Counted from the first letter of the stretch, positions 42,385 to 51,917 are shown. The stretch is DNA of 64,000 bases from Sphaerisporangium perillae (GCF_023276435.1 NZ_JALLPO010000006.1:62001-126000); one strand, 5' to 3'. Translations and numbers: made by a program. Notes: generated by a model from the letters alone, not told the origin.

Positions 42385-45300
42385 CGGCGGCCCCGGTGAC
42401 CGACGTTCTCACCGCCCCGGAGACGGCGACCGTCGACGCGGGCACCTACGACGTGCTGCGGGCCCGGCTGGCGGAGCAGGCGGCCGAGCTCGCCCGGCGG
42501 GCCGAGGCGCTCAACGCGGAGCGGCTCGCGGTCTTCGGCGGCACCGATCTGCGCCTCATCGGCACCGAGCGGATCCGTACGGAGAACAACTGCGTGCCCC
42601 GCGACATCGTGGCGGTGGGCGGGCTCATGCTGTTCGGCTACAACGTCTTCATCGGCCTGAAGCCGGAGACGGCGGTCGACGACGTCTTCTCCCTCCACCG
42701 GTTCGTCCGGGAGGGAGAGGCGTTCCGCTTCGAGGACGTGGGCGGCGGCGGGCTGCCCGGGCTGCTGCGCGACCCGGTGTTCCAGCGCGACTTCGGCGAG
42801 CTCTACCGGTACTACCGGGAGACCCGCCTGCTCCAGCTCCGGCAGGTCGACGGCAGGCTGCTCGCGGTGTTCCAGACGGGCCCGCGCACGCAGGACGTGC
42901 GCGTGCTGCGCTGGAGCGTCGGCGCCGACGGCGCCGTCGCGTACGTGGACGACCGCGGCGAGCGCGACCACGTCTTCCCGCCGTCGCACGACTTCGAATG
43001 GACCGAGACCACGCGTGACGACCACGTGCTCGGCCGCCACCCGCACATCTCCGTCGGCGGCGAGGTGTTCGTCGAGACGGTCGGCGGCGACCTCACCATC
43101 AAGGTCGAGGACAACACCGAGACCGGCGAGGGCATCTACCGCGAACCGGTCGACGAGCCGCTGCAGAGCCTGGCCGACGCCGACGTCCACCACGCCAGGA
43201 TCGGCCCGCTCATCCTGCTGCGCATCAGGCCGTACAAGGAGACCGCCTGGCGGCACCTGGTGTTCAACACCCGGACCAGGACCGTGGTGCGCCTGGACGG
43301 CATCGGCCAGGCCTGCCGCCGCCTGCCCGAGGACCAGGGGATCATCTTCCCCGGCGGCTACCACCTGGCCACCGGCGTGACCAAGACCTTCGACACCGAC
43401 GTCGAGGAGCTGGAGTACGAGCGGGTGGTGCGCTCCACCAACGGCGAGGACGTCCTGTACGTCTTCCATGCCCGCACCGAAGGCCGGACCCTGCTGCTGC
43501 CGTACAACGTGATCCGCAAGGAGGTGGCCAACCCGATCACCTGCCACGGTTACTCGCTGTTCGAGGACGGCACGCTGGTGGTGTTCCGGGAGGCGTCCAG
43601 GGAGCCGACCCGGGTGCATCCGATGCAGGTATGGCAGACGCCGTACCTGTCCGACACCTACGCCGCCGCGCAGCCGGCCGGCACCGGCGCCCTCGCGCGG
43701 GTGGGCAACGCCGACCTCGTGCGCGGCATCTCCGACGCGCTGTCGATCACGCGGATGGTCGACGAGATGGGCCCGTCCACGGCGGTGTTCGAGGCCCTCA
43801 TCGCCGCCTGCGAGCGGATGTCCGACCACTACCACTGGCTCGGCGACGCCGAGCTCGGCGAGCTCGGCGCTCCCCTCGGGGCGGTGCGGTCGGCGGCCGA
43901 GGAGGTCCTGGACGAGTTCGAGAAGGTCCAGTCGCTCACCGGCCAGGCGGCCGCCACGCTCGACGAGGCCGCCACGCGGATCGCGTCCATGGTCCGGCGC
44001 CTGCGCGGCGAGGCGCCGGCCACGGCCGGCGAGTGGGTCGCCCGGCTCGCGGAACTACGCAAGGCGCAGGGCCACCTCGTCACCGTGCGGGAGCTGCGCT
44101 ACGTCGAGCAGGCCAAGGTGGACGAGCTGGCGGCCGGCCTCGCCGCGGAACTCGACCGGGCGGCGGGCGAGGCCGTCGAGTTCCTGCGCGGCGAGGACGC
44201 ATTCACCGGGTACCACGCCGAGGTGGACCGGCTGGCCACGGAGGCGAGGGACGTCGACACCGTCGCCGCCGCCGGGCCGGTCGGCGACCGGCTCACCGAG
44301 CAGGCCGAGGGCCTGGAGATCGTCACCGAGGTCGTCGGGAGCCTCGACATCGCGGACGCCACGGTCCGCACGGCGATCCTGGAGCGGGCCGGCGAGGTGC
44401 TGGGCGGGGTGAACCGCGCGCGGGCCATCCTCGGCGCCCGCCGCGCGGAGCTGCTCGCCGTCGAGGGCCGGGCCCGGTTCGCGGCCGAGTTCTCGCTGCT
44501 GGGGCAGACGATCACCGGCGCCATGACGATGGCCGACACCCCCGAGCGGTGCGACGAGCAGCTCGGACGGCTGCTGCTCCAGCTGGAGACGCTGGAGTCG
44601 CGCTTCGGCGAGTTCGACGACTTCCTGGCCCGGCTGACCGCCAAGCGCGAGGACGTCTACGAGGCGTTCTCCTCGCGCAAGCAGGCGCTGCTGGACGAGC
44701 GGACCCGCAAGGCCGACCGCCTGGCCGCGTCGGCCGAGCGGATCCTGTCCGGCGTGCGCCGCCGCGTCGCCGGACTTTCGTCCCTCGACGACGTCAACGC
44801 CTACTTCGCCTCCGACCCGATGGTGGCCAAGCTGCGGGCCGTGTCCGAGGAGCTGCGCGCGCTCGGCGACCAGGTCCGCGCCGAGGAGCTCGCCGGGCAG
44901 ATCAAGGCCACCCGGCAGGAGGCCGGCCGGACGCTGCGCGACCGCCTGGACCTCTACGGCGAGGGCGGCGACACGATCCGGCTCGGCGCCCACCGCTTCG
45001 CCGTCAGCACCCAGCCGTTCGACCTGACGCTCGTCCCGCACGACGACGGGATGGCGTTCACCATCACCGGCACCGACTACCGCTCCCCCGTACGGGACGA
45101 GGCGTTCGCGGCGACCCGCCCGTTCTGGGACCAGTCGCTGGTGTCGGAGTCGCCCGAGGTGTACCGGGCCGAGCACCTCGCCGCGTGGATCCTCGCCGCC
45201 GCCGAGGACGGCCGGGAAGGGCTGACCACGGAGGCGCTGCACGCGGCGGCGGTCACCGACGGCGCGCTGCTCGGCGTGGTGCGCCGGATCGCCGGGGCGC

Positions 45301-47513
45301 GCTTCGAGGAGGGGTACGAGCGCGGTGTCCACGACCACGACGCCGCCGCGATCCTCGCGGCCCTGCTGCGCGTGCACGCGGGCGGCGGGCTGCTGCGGTA
45401 CCCGCCTTCCGCGCGGGCGGCGGCCCAGCTGTTCTGGACGTTCGGCGCGGACGAGCAGGCCAGGGCGAAATGGGCGATCCGGGCCTCCTCGCTCGCCCGC
45501 GCACGCGCGGCCTTCGGCCGGGTCACCGGCCTGGACGCGGGCACAGGAACGAACGCGGGCACGGCAACGAACGCGGGCGCTGGAACCCCGGCGGGGGCGG
45601 AGGGCCGGGCGGGGCGCTCCGGCGCGATCGCGGAGCTGTGCGCCGAGCTGTCCGCCGCGATGACCGGCTTCCTCGACGGCGCGGGGCCGGTCGCCTTCGG
45701 CGCGGACGCCGGCCTGGCCGCCGAGTACCTCTTCGAGGAGCTGGCCGGGACGCCGGCCGGGTTCGTGACGAGCGCCGGCGCCCGTGACGTGATCAGGAGG
45801 TTCCACCTGGCTCTCGGCGGCCCGGGGTCGGCGTCGTACGAGCGGTTCGAGGACGATCTGCGCGCTCTCGGCGACGACCTGGCCGCCCGCCACCAGCTGG
45901 TGTCGGCGTGGCTCGGCTCGATGCTCGCCGCGACGACCACCGACACGACGACCACCGGTGAGGCGGGAACCGACGAGGCGAACGCCGTCGAGGCGGCCAC
46001 CGGCGAGCTGCCGGAGGCGGTGGCGATCGTGCTCTGCGGCGCCGGGCTCCCCCGCCACGACTCCTCGGCCACCCTGACCGCGACCGTCGAAGGGCTGCTC
46101 GGCACCCATCCGCGCATCGCGGAGCGGCGCCTGCGGTTCCGCGCCGACGAACTGCTCGCGCGCACCCGGCGCTTCCGCGAGGAGCGCGTGCCGGCGTTCC
46201 GCGCCTACCAGCGTCGGCGCGACGAGCTGGTGTCTGGCGAGCGGCGGCGGCTGCGGCTCTCGGAGTACGAGCCCAAGGTGATGAGCGCGTTCGTCCGCAA
46301 CCGGCTGCTGGACGAGGTGTACCTGCCGCTGATCGGGGCGAACCTGGCCAAGCAGCTCGGCACCGTCGGCGACGCCCGGCGCACCGACCAGATGGGGCTG
46401 CTGCTGCTGATCTCGCCGCCGGGGTATGGCAAGACGACGCTCATGGAGTACGTCGCGAGCAGGCTCGGGCTGGTCTTCGTGAAGGTCAACGGGCCCGCGC
46501 TCGGCAGCGGAGTCACCTCGCTGGACCCGGCCGAGGCGCCGGACGCGACCGCCCGGCAGGAGGTCGAGAAGATCTCCTTCGCGCTGGAGATGGGCAGCAA
46601 CGCGCTGCTCTACCTGGACGACATCCAGCACACCTCGCCCGAGCTGCTGCAGAAGTTCATCTCCCTGTGCGACGCGCAGCGCCGGATGGAGGGCGTCTGG
46701 GACGGCGCCACCCGCACCTATGACCTGCGCGGCAAGCGGTTCGCGGTGTGCATGGCCGGCAACCCATACACCGAGTCCGGCCGGCGGTTCCGCGTGCCCG
46801 ACATGCTCGCCAACCGCGCCGACGTGTGGAACCTCGGCGAGGTCCTGTCCGGCAAGGACGAGCTGTTCGCGCTCAGCTACATCGAGAACGCGCTCACCTC
46901 CAACCCCGTGCTGGCGCCGCTGTCGGCCCGGGACGGCGGCGACGTGGAGCTGCTGGTGCGCCTGGCGAAGGGCGACCAGGCGGTGCGGCCCGACCGGCTC
47001 GCCCACCCCTACTCGGCGACGGAACTCGACCAGCTCACGGCCGTGCTGCGCAAGCTCCTGCGGGTCCAGCGGGTCGTGCTCGCGGTCAACCAGGCCTACA
47101 TCGCCTCGGCGGCCCAGGCGGACGCCTCGCGGACCGAGCCGCCCTTCCAGCTCCAGGGTTCCTACCGCAACATGAACAAGCTGGCGGAACGCGTCCTCCC
47201 GGTGATGAACGACGCCGAACTGGAGGCGATGATCGACGATCACTACCTGGGCGAGGCGCAGACCCTCACCAGCGGGGCCGAGGCCAACCTGCTGAAGCTG
47301 GCGGAGCTGCGCGGCACCATGACCGCCCGGCAGGCGGAGCGGTGGGCCGAGGTGAAGGCGGGCTACCTGCGGGAGCGGGCGCTCGGAGGCACGCCGGACG
47401 ACCCGATGAGCAGGGCCGTCGGCGCGGTCGGCCTGCTCGCCGACCGCGTGGGCGCCGTCGAGTCCGCCATCACCCGCGCCACACAACCCCGCACCGCCAA
47501 CGGCACCCCCTGA
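42381..47513 (+). CDS. Giant AAA+ ATPase with DUF3686-like N-terminus
   Basis: A 1,710-residue ATPase annotated elsewhere as a 'DNA repair ATPase' by the DUF3686 name, on thin evidence. The N-terminal 450 residues are beta-rich with VGGLMLFGYNVFIGLKPET. The middle is alpha-helical, with coiled-coil stretches and two low-complexity inserts (near 1053-1075 and 1187-1215, Thr/Ala/Gly-rich). The AAA+ module has Walker A PPGYGKTT (1346-1353) and Walker B YLDDIQ (1411-1416), then VCMAGNPYTESG as the sensor region. It is coupled to the flotillin gene. With flotillin and YqiJ it may form a membrane-tethered remodelling machine. Confidence 0.8.
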   Translation: MTAAPVTDVLTAPETATVDAGTYDVLRARLAEQAAELARRAEALNAERLAVFGGTDLRLIGTERIRTENNCVPRDIVAVGGLMLFGYNVFIGLKPETAVDDVFSLHRFVREGEAFRFEDVGGGGLPGLLRDPVFQRDFGELYRYYRETRLLQLRQVDGRLLAVFQTGPRTQDVRVLRWSVGADGAVAYVDDRGERDHVFPPSHDFEWTETTRDDHVLGRHPHISVGGEVFVETVGGDLTIKVEDNTETGEGIYREPVDEPLQSLADADVHHARIGPLILLRIRPYKETAWRHLVFNTRTRTVVRLDGIGQACRRLPEDQGIIFPGGYHLATGVTKTFDTDVEELEYERVVRSTNGEDVLYVFHARTEGRTLLLPYNVIRKEVANPITCHGYSLFEDGTLVVFREASREPTRVHPMQVWQTPYLSDTYAAAQPAGTGALARVGNADLVRGISDALSITRMVDEMGPSTAVFEALIAACERMSDHYHWLGDAELGELGAPLGAVRSAAEEVLDEFEKVQSLTGQAAATLDEAATRIASMVRRLRGEAPATAGEWVARLAELRKAQGHLVTVRELRYVEQAKVDELAAGLAAELDRAAGEAVEFLRGEDAFTGYHAEVDRLATEARDVDTVAAAGPVGDRLTEQAEGLEIVTEVVGSLDIADATVRTAILERAGEVLGGVNRARAILGARRAELLAVEGRARFAAEFSLLGQTITGAMTMADTPERCDEQLGRLLLQLETLESRFGEFDDFLARLTAKREDVYEAFSSRKQALLDERTRKADRLAASAERILSGVRRRVAGLSSLDDVNAYFASDPMVAKLRAVSEELRALGDQVRAEELAGQIKATRQEAGRTLRDRLDLYGEGGDTIRLGAHRFAVSTQPFDLTLVPHDDGMAFTITGTDYRSPVRDEAFAATRPFWDQSLVSESPEVYRAEHLAAWILAAAEDGREGLTTEALHAAAVTDGALLGVVRRIAGARFEEGYERGVHDHDAAAILAALLRVHAGGGLLRYPPSARAAAQLFWTFGADEQARAKWAIRASSLARARAAFGRVTGLDAGTGTNAGTATNAGAGTPAGAEGRAGRSGAIAELCAELSAAMTGFLDGAGPVAFGADAGLAAEYLFEELAGTPAGFVTSAGARDVIRRFHLALGGPGSASYERFEDDLRALGDDLAARHQLVSAWLGSMLAATTTDTTTTGEAGTDEANAVEAATGELPEAVAIVLCGAGLPRHDSSATLTATVEGLLGTHPRIAERRLRFRADELLARTRRFREERVPAFRAYQRRRDELVSGERRRLRLSEYEPKVMSAFVRNRLLDEVYLPLIGANLAKQLGTVGDARRTDQMGLLLLISPPGYGKTTLMEYVASRLGLVFVKVNGPALGSGVTSLDPAEAPDATARQEVEKISFALEMGSNALLYLDDIQHTSPELLQKFISLCDAQRRMEGVWDGATRTYDLRGKRFAVCMAGNPYTESGRRFRVPDMLANRADVWNLGEVLSGKDELFALSYIENALTSNPVLAPLSARDGGDVELLVRLAKGDQAVRPDRLAHPYSATELDQLTAVLRKLLRVQRVVLAVNQAYIASAAQADASRTEPPFQLQGSYRNMNKLAERVLPVMNDAELEAMIDDHYLGEAQTLTSGAEANLLKLAELRGTMTARQAERWAEVKAGYLRERALGGTPDDPMSRAVGAVGLLADRVGAVESAITRATQPRTANGTP

Positions 47514-47630
47514 ACCCGCCCGCAGAGGCCGTCGCCTGCCGACCTGGACCTGGCCGACCCGCGAACGCGCCGCCTGCCGAAGGCGGCGGGGATCGCCTGG
47601 TCCGGCCTCGACTCGGCGACCGCCGGCCGT

Positions 47631-47703
47631 TCAGCCGGGCGGCGGGAGATCTCCGGCCGTTCAGCCGGGCGGCGGGAGATCTCCGGCCGTTCAGCCGGGC
47701 GGC
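47631..47703. repeat. 30-bp tandem repeat covering the lacI stop codon
   Basis: A 30-base unit (TCAGCCGGGCGGC...GGCCGT) occurs as two identical copies at 47631-47660 and 47661-47690, followed by the first 13 bases again at 47691-47703. The last copy holds the stop of the LacI gene (TCA on the plus strand at 47691-47693). The duplicated units thus repeat the gene's final codons and TGA downstream of it, in the convergent gap after the ATPase gene. Confidence 0.9.
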
Positions 47704-48704
47704 AGCTCGCCGGAGCCCCGGACGATCAGCCGGGTGGGGACGACGACGGACCGGGCCTTGGATCGGTCGCCGTCCAGACGGGACAGCAGCAGTTCGCCCG
47801 CGGCCTGGCCGATCGCGGCGGGGTTCTGAGCGATCACGGTCAGGGCGGGTTCCAGTACCTCGGCGAGCGGCAGATCGTCGAAGCCGACCAGGGCCACGTC
47901 GCGGCGGCGCATCCGGGCCAGGCCGAGAACGGCCCCGGTCGCCGCGAAGTTGTTGGCCGCGAAGACGGCGGTGGCCGGGTTCCGGCCGTGGAGCACACGG
48001 GCCACCGCCTCCGCGGCGGCCTCCTGGTTGTGCCCGGTCTCCACCAGGGACCGGTCGTAGGGAATGCCCGCCTCAGCCAGCGCGTCGCGGTACCCCTGGA
48101 ACCGCTCCCGCCTGGTGTAGAGGGCGGGCGCGTCGCCGACGAAGGCGATGCGGCGGTGCCCGTGCGCGATCAGGTGCGCGACCCCGGAGCGCGCGCCCTC
48201 GCGGTTGGAGCTGACCACGGAGTCGGCGGTGAGCCCGTTCGCGGGGCGGTCCAGGAAGGCCAGCGGCAGACCGGCCGACCGCTCCGTGCGCATCGAGCGG
48301 TGGTCGCCGCCGGCCGAGGGGACCACCAGCAGCGCGGTCACCCGCCGGGCCAGGAAGGTGGAGATGAGCGAACGCTCCCGCTCGGGGCTCTCCTCGGACG
48401 ATCCGACGATCAGGGTGAGGCCACGGGGCCGTACGACGCTCTCGACCCCGCCCGCGACGGTGCCGAAGAAGGGGTTGCCCATGTCGGGGATGACCAGTCC
48501 GATGGTGGAGTCGCGGGCGCCGACCCGCATGTTCCGGGCCATCAGGTTGGGCTGGAAGCCGAGCCGGCTCATGGCCGCGAGGACGCGCTCGCGGGTCTCC
48601 CGCGACACCGGCCCTTCGCCGTTGACGACCCGGGAGACGGTCTTGGCCGTCACGCCCACCTCCCGGGCCACGTCGCTCATGGTCGCCCGGCGCGCTTTGG
48701 ACAT
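47691..48704 (-). CDS. LacI family regulator
   Basis: A 337-residue LacI protein. The helix-turn-helix is at about 9-30 (MSDVAREVGVTAKTVSRVVN), followed by the hinge region and the periplasmic-binding-like core: STIGLVIPDMGNPFFGTVAG to VALVGFDDLPLAEVLEPAL. It lies 107 bases downstream of the ABC ATPase and is likely part of the importer cluster. It may bind ATGTCAACGTTGACAT in front of the sugar-binding-protein gene. Confidence 0.9.
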   Translation of the reverse strand: MSKARRATMSDVAREVGVTAKTVSRVVNGEGPVSRETRERVLAAMSRLGFQPNLMARNMRVGARDSTIGLVIPDMGNPFFGTVAGGVESVVRPRGLTLIVGSSEESPERERSLISTFLARRVTALLVVPSAGGDHRSMRTERSAGLPLAFLDRPANGLTADSVVSSNREGARSGVAHLIAHGHRRIAFVGDAPALYTRRERFQGYRDALAEAGIPYDRSLVETGHNQEAAAEAVARVLHGRNPATAVFAANNFAATGAVLGLARMRRRDVALVGFDDLPLAEVLEPALTVIAQNPAAIGQAAGELLLSRLDGDRSKARSVVVPTRLIVRGSGELPPG

Positions 48705-48810
48705 GGATCACCGCTCTGGTCGTAGCAATCGTCGTGTCGAGGACAGGGTAGAGCGCAGACGCCCAGGCGCTGGTGATCGCCCGAAGCGGGCCGCGGCGCC
48801 GCGGCCGCAC

Positions 48811-49635
48811 CTACAGCGCCTCCGACATGGACGCGTGATCGTCAGGGCGGTCCGGGTCGCCCGCGGCCTCGGCGGGCGTCACCTGCAAGGCGCCCGTCAT
48901 GATGGCGACGACTTCGGCCATGTCGTGGTCGCCCGGCTTGAGCTGGGCGACCCGGCGGCCGAGCCGCTGCACGTGGATGCGGTCGGCGATTTCGAAGACG
49001 TGCGGCATGTTGTGGCTGATCAGGATCACCGGAAGGCCGCGGTCGCGGACCCGGCGGATCATGTCGAGGACCTGTCCCGACTCCTTGACGCCGAGCGCCG
49101 CGGTCGGCTCGTCCATCACCACGACGTGCCGGGCCCACGCGACCGCCCTGGCCACGGCCACGCCCTGGCGCTGCCCGCCGGACAGCGACTCCACCGGCTG
49201 GGTCAGCGAGCGCAGGCCGATCTTGAGATCGGCCATGTGCCGGGCCGACTCCTCCCGCATCCGCTTGTGGTCGAGCATCCGGAACACCGTGCCCAGCAGG
49301 CCGGGGCGGCGGATCTCCCGGCCGAGGAACATGTTGCTGGCGATGTCGAGCGAGGCGGCGACGGCCAGGTCCTGGTAGACGGTCTCGATGCCGTGCCGGC
49401 GCGCGTCGAGCGGGTCCCGGAACCGCACCGGTCTCCCGTCGAGCAGGATCCGGCCCTCGTCCGGCTGGACCGCGCCGGTGAGCGCCTTGATCAGGCTCGT
49501 CTTGCCCGCGCCGTTGTCGCCGATGACGGCGAGCACCTCGCCGGGCATCAGGTCGAAGTCGGCCCCGTCCAGCGCGGTCACATGGCCGTACCGCTTGACC
49601 AGGCCGCGGGCCTGCAGCACCGGGACGTCGGTCAT
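48811..49635 (-). CDS. Sugar ABC transporter ATPase (FrcA type)
   Basis: A 274-residue single ATPase domain of the carbohydrate uptake class 2 type, like FrcA but not the fused RbsA form. Walker A is GDNGAGKTS (39-47), the signature is SLSGGQRQG, and Walker B ends VVVMDEPTAALGV. Its ATG overlaps the permease stop by 4 bases (49632-49635). It energises the importer of the fructan locus. The single domain implies a homodimer. Confidence 0.92.
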   Translation of the reverse strand: MTDVPVLQARGLVKRYGHVTALDGADFDLMPGEVLAVIGDNGAGKTSLIKALTGAVQPDEGRILLDGRPVRFRDPLDARRHGIETVYQDLAVAASLDIASNMFLGREIRRPGLLGTVFRMLDHKRMREESARHMADLKIGLRSLTQPVESLSGGQRQGVAVARAVAWARHVVVMDEPTAALGVKESGQVLDMIRRVRDRGLPVILISHNMPHVFEIADRIHVQRLGRRVAQLKPGDHDMAEVVAIMTGALQVTPAEAAGDPDRPDDHASMSEAL

Positions 49636-50633
49636 CGCATCCTCCTGCGGGAGAGCTGGTCCACGGTGACCGCCAGGATGACCAGCACACCGGTGATCAG
49701 GGTCTGGTAGATCGAGGGAACGCCCATGAGCTGCAGCCCGTTGCGGAAGACGCCGACGATCAGCGCGCCGAGCAGGGTGCCGATGACCAGGCCCCGGCCG
49801 CCGAACAGGCTGGTGCCGCCGAGCACCACGGCGGTGATGCTGTCCAGGTTGTCGGTCTGCCCGGCCTGCGGGTCGCCGACACCGGTCCTTGAGACCAGCA
49901 GCAGCGCGGCGATGCCGTACACCAGGCCGGCCACGGTGTAGACGCCGACGGTCAGGCGGCCGGTGCGGATGCCGGTGAGCCGGGCGACCTCGGGGCTGTT
50001 GCCCAGCGCGTAGACGTGCCGGCCCCAGGCGGTCTGGCTCAGCAGGTACGCGAAGAGCAGGAACAGCAGGATGGTCAGCAGCGACCCGTACGTCACCATG
50101 GTGCCGCCGATCGCGAAGGTGCCGCCCAGCGCGGTGAGCGGCGCGGGCAGGTTCACCACGGTCTGGTCGGCCGAGTAGACGTGGGTCAGCGCGAAGACCA
50201 CGTTCAGCATGCCCAGCGTGACGATGAACGGCGGCAGCGGGATCGTGGTCACCAGCAGCCCGTTGACGGCGCCGAACGCCGCGCAGACGAGCAGGCCGGC
50301 CGCGATCGCGACCAGCGGCGGCACGGACCCGTCCACGGCGAGCTTGGCCATGACGATGCCGCCGAACGCCATGATCGCGCCGTTGGACAGGTCGATGCCG
50401 GCGGTGAGGATGATCAGCGTCTGCCCGATGGCCAGCGTGCCGACGACCATCACCTGCTGGATGATCAGTGAGAAGTTGCCGCCGCTGAGGAACTGCTGGC
50501 TGTTGAGGGAGAAGAAGGCGCAGGCGAGCAGCAGGGCCGCCAGCGGCCCGACCGACGGCGTGGTGAGCAGCCGGCGCACCCGTGACGGACCGGCCGCCAC
50601 CCCTGGCCCCGGAGCTGTCGTCGTGGTGGTCAT
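49632..50633 (-). CDS. Sugar ABC transporter permease (FrcC type)
   Basis: A 333-residue permease of the branched-chain/RbsC group with about eight or nine helices. TLAIGQTLIILTAGIDLSNG is the family's GIDLS signature, and SITAVVLGGTSLFGGRGLV is the cytoplasmic loop that contacts the ATPase. The ATG at 50633 (MTTTTTAPGPG) is chosen because the longer frame continues into the sugar-binding-protein gene. An imperfect copy of the preceding gene's 3' end lies immediately upstream. Confidence 0.92.
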   Translation of the reverse strand: MTTTTTAPGPGVAAGPSRVRRLLTTPSVGPLAALLLACAFFSLNSQQFLSGGNFSLIIQQVMVVGTLAIGQTLIILTAGIDLSNGAIMAFGGIVMAKLAVDGSVPPLVAIAAGLLVCAAFGAVNGLLVTTIPLPPFIVTLGMLNVVFALTHVYSADQTVVNLPAPLTALGGTFAIGGTMVTYGSLLTILLFLLFAYLLSQTAWGRHVYALGNSPEVARLTGIRTGRLTVGVYTVAGLVYGIAALLLVSRTGVGDPQAGQTDNLDSITAVVLGGTSLFGGRGLVIGTLLGALIVGVFRNGLQLMGVPSIYQTLITGVLVILAVTVDQLSRRRMR

Positions 50634-50761
50634 GTCGATCTGGTCCCAGCGGTTCTGCGCGCCGAGCGCGGTGTCCTCGGCGTCATCGGGAGTGACGGTG
50701 TCGTGGCCATGTCGATCTAGCCCCAGCAGTTCTGCAGGCCGAACGCGGTGTCCTTGGCGTC
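50631..50761. repeat. Tandem duplication of the sugar-binding-protein gene end
   Basis: Bases 50708-50761 (coding end and TAG of the binding-protein gene) are repeated at 50631-50684, 77 bases away, with 47 of 54 identities and no gaps. The copied end would read DTALGAQNRW in place of DTAFGLQNCW. The copy's last three bases are the start codon of the permease, and the original also holds an out-of-frame ATG at the same place. Confidence 0.85.
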
Positions 50762-51742
50762 GACGCCGGCCGCGGGCTTGTCGGTGATCAGGGTGACGCC
50801 GGTGTCGGTGTATCCGGAGGCCTTGGCGCCGCCCTTGCCGAACGCGACGACCGCCTTGACCCCCTGGTCGGCCATCTTCAGCGGGTACTGCTGCGAGGTC
50901 GCGGCGATCTGACCGGACTGGACCGCCTTGGTGCCGGTGCAGCCGCCGTCCACCGAGACGATGAGGACGTCCTTCTCCCGGCCCTTCGCCTTGAGGGCGG
51001 TGTACGCGCCGAGCGCGGCGGGCTCGTTGATGGTGTAGACGAGGTTGATGTCGGGGGCCTTTTGCAGGCAGTTCTCCATCGCGGTCTGACCCTTGGCCTG
51101 GTCGCCGCCGGTGTCCTGGGAGCAGACGACGGACGGGTCGCCCTCGGCCACGCCGAAGCCCTTGAGGAAGCCGTCGTGGCGGAGCTGCCCGACCGCGACG
51201 CCGGGGGCCAGGTCCAGCGTCGCGATCTTGGCGGGCTTGCCGGCCATCGCGGCCTTGGCGTACTCGCCGATGAGCTGCCCGGCCTTGAGGTTGTCGGTGG
51301 CGAAGAGCGCGTCGGTGGCGTCCTGCGGCTCGGTCGGGCTGTCCAGCGCGATGACCATGACGCCGGCCGACCGGGCCTTCTGGATGGCGGGCACGATCGC
51401 CTTGGAGTCGCTCGGCGTGATCAGGATGCCCTTCACACCGGCGGCGACCATGTTCTCGATCGCGGTGATCTGGCCGGCGTTGTCGCCGTCGAACTTGCCC
51501 GCGGCGGTCATGAGCTCGGCGCCCTCGGCCTTCGCGGCGGCCTGGGCGCCCTCCTTCATCTTGACGAAGAAGGGGTTGGTCTCGGTCTTGGTGATGAGCC
51601 CCACCTTGACCGGCGCGGAGCCTCCCGCGGCGGCCGAGCCGCCGGTGGTGGCGGCGTCGTCCCCGCCGCATCCGGTCAGGCCGATGGTGGCGGCGACGGT
51701 GCAGGCGGCGAGCGCACCGAGGGTTCGAATGCTACGAGACAT
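50717..51742 (-). CDS. Sugar-binding lipoprotein of the ABC importer
   Basis: A 341-residue periplasmic-binding-type lipoprotein. The signal ends LTGC with a lipobox Cys, then a Gly/Ala/Ser linker. The core (VKVGLITKTETNPFFVKMKE to VYTINEPAALGAYTAL) is the ribose/fructose-type type 1 fold. It gives the importer its substrate specificity, predicted as fructose by context. GGGAG precedes the ATG at 51742. A 16-bp LacI-type palindrome lies 48-63 bases upstream. Confidence 0.92.
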   Translation of the reverse strand: MSRSIRTLGALAACTVAATIGLTGCGGDDAATTGGSAAAGGSAPVKVGLITKTETNPFFVKMKEGAQAAAKAEGAELMTAAGKFDGDNAGQITAIENMVAAGVKGILITPSDSKAIVPAIQKARSAGVMVIALDSPTEPQDATDALFATDNLKAGQLIGEYAKAAMAGKPAKIATLDLAPGVAVGQLRHDGFLKGFGVAEGDPSVVCSQDTGGDQAKGQTAMENCLQKAPDINLVYTINEPAALGAYTALKAKGREKDVLIVSVDGGCTGTKAVQSGQIAATSQQYPLKMADQGVKAVVAFGKGGAKASGYTDTGVTLITDKPAAGVDAKDTAFGLQNCWG

Positions 51743-51789
51743 GAGCGACTCCCTGGTTCCATAGCGGGCGGCGATGTCATCGTCGACAT

Positions 51790-51805
51790 ATGTCAACGTT
51801 GACAT
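51790..51805. promoter_or_regulatory. LacI-type operator of the sugar importer
   Basis: ATGTCAACGTTGACAT is a perfect 16-bp palindrome with central CG, the form of a LacI-family operator. It sits in the divergent gap between the binding-protein gene and the kinase gene. It could control both. Confidence 0.75.
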
Positions 51806-51917
51806 CCGCTGGGATGCGATGATGAACTCCGCAGGACGAAACGTCAATGCCCTCGGCCTGTAACGAGTTGGCAACGTCGCCACGTACCCCCACACCTTCC
51901 GGCAGAAAGGCCAGGCC

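Noticed and set aside
44055-47486. 1,143-codon open frame opposite the AAA+ ATPase gene
   Set aside because: It mirrors the GC codon pattern of the real gene and shows no domain or coding character of its own.
47631-47703. CRISPR-like 30-bp repeats
   Set aside because: Only two to three adjacent copies, without spacers, covering a gene's stop codon.
49632-51671. Single 679-codon frame spanning permease and binding-protein region
   Set aside because: Its 5' half is a shadow of the binding-protein gene. The permease start at 50633 matches family structure.
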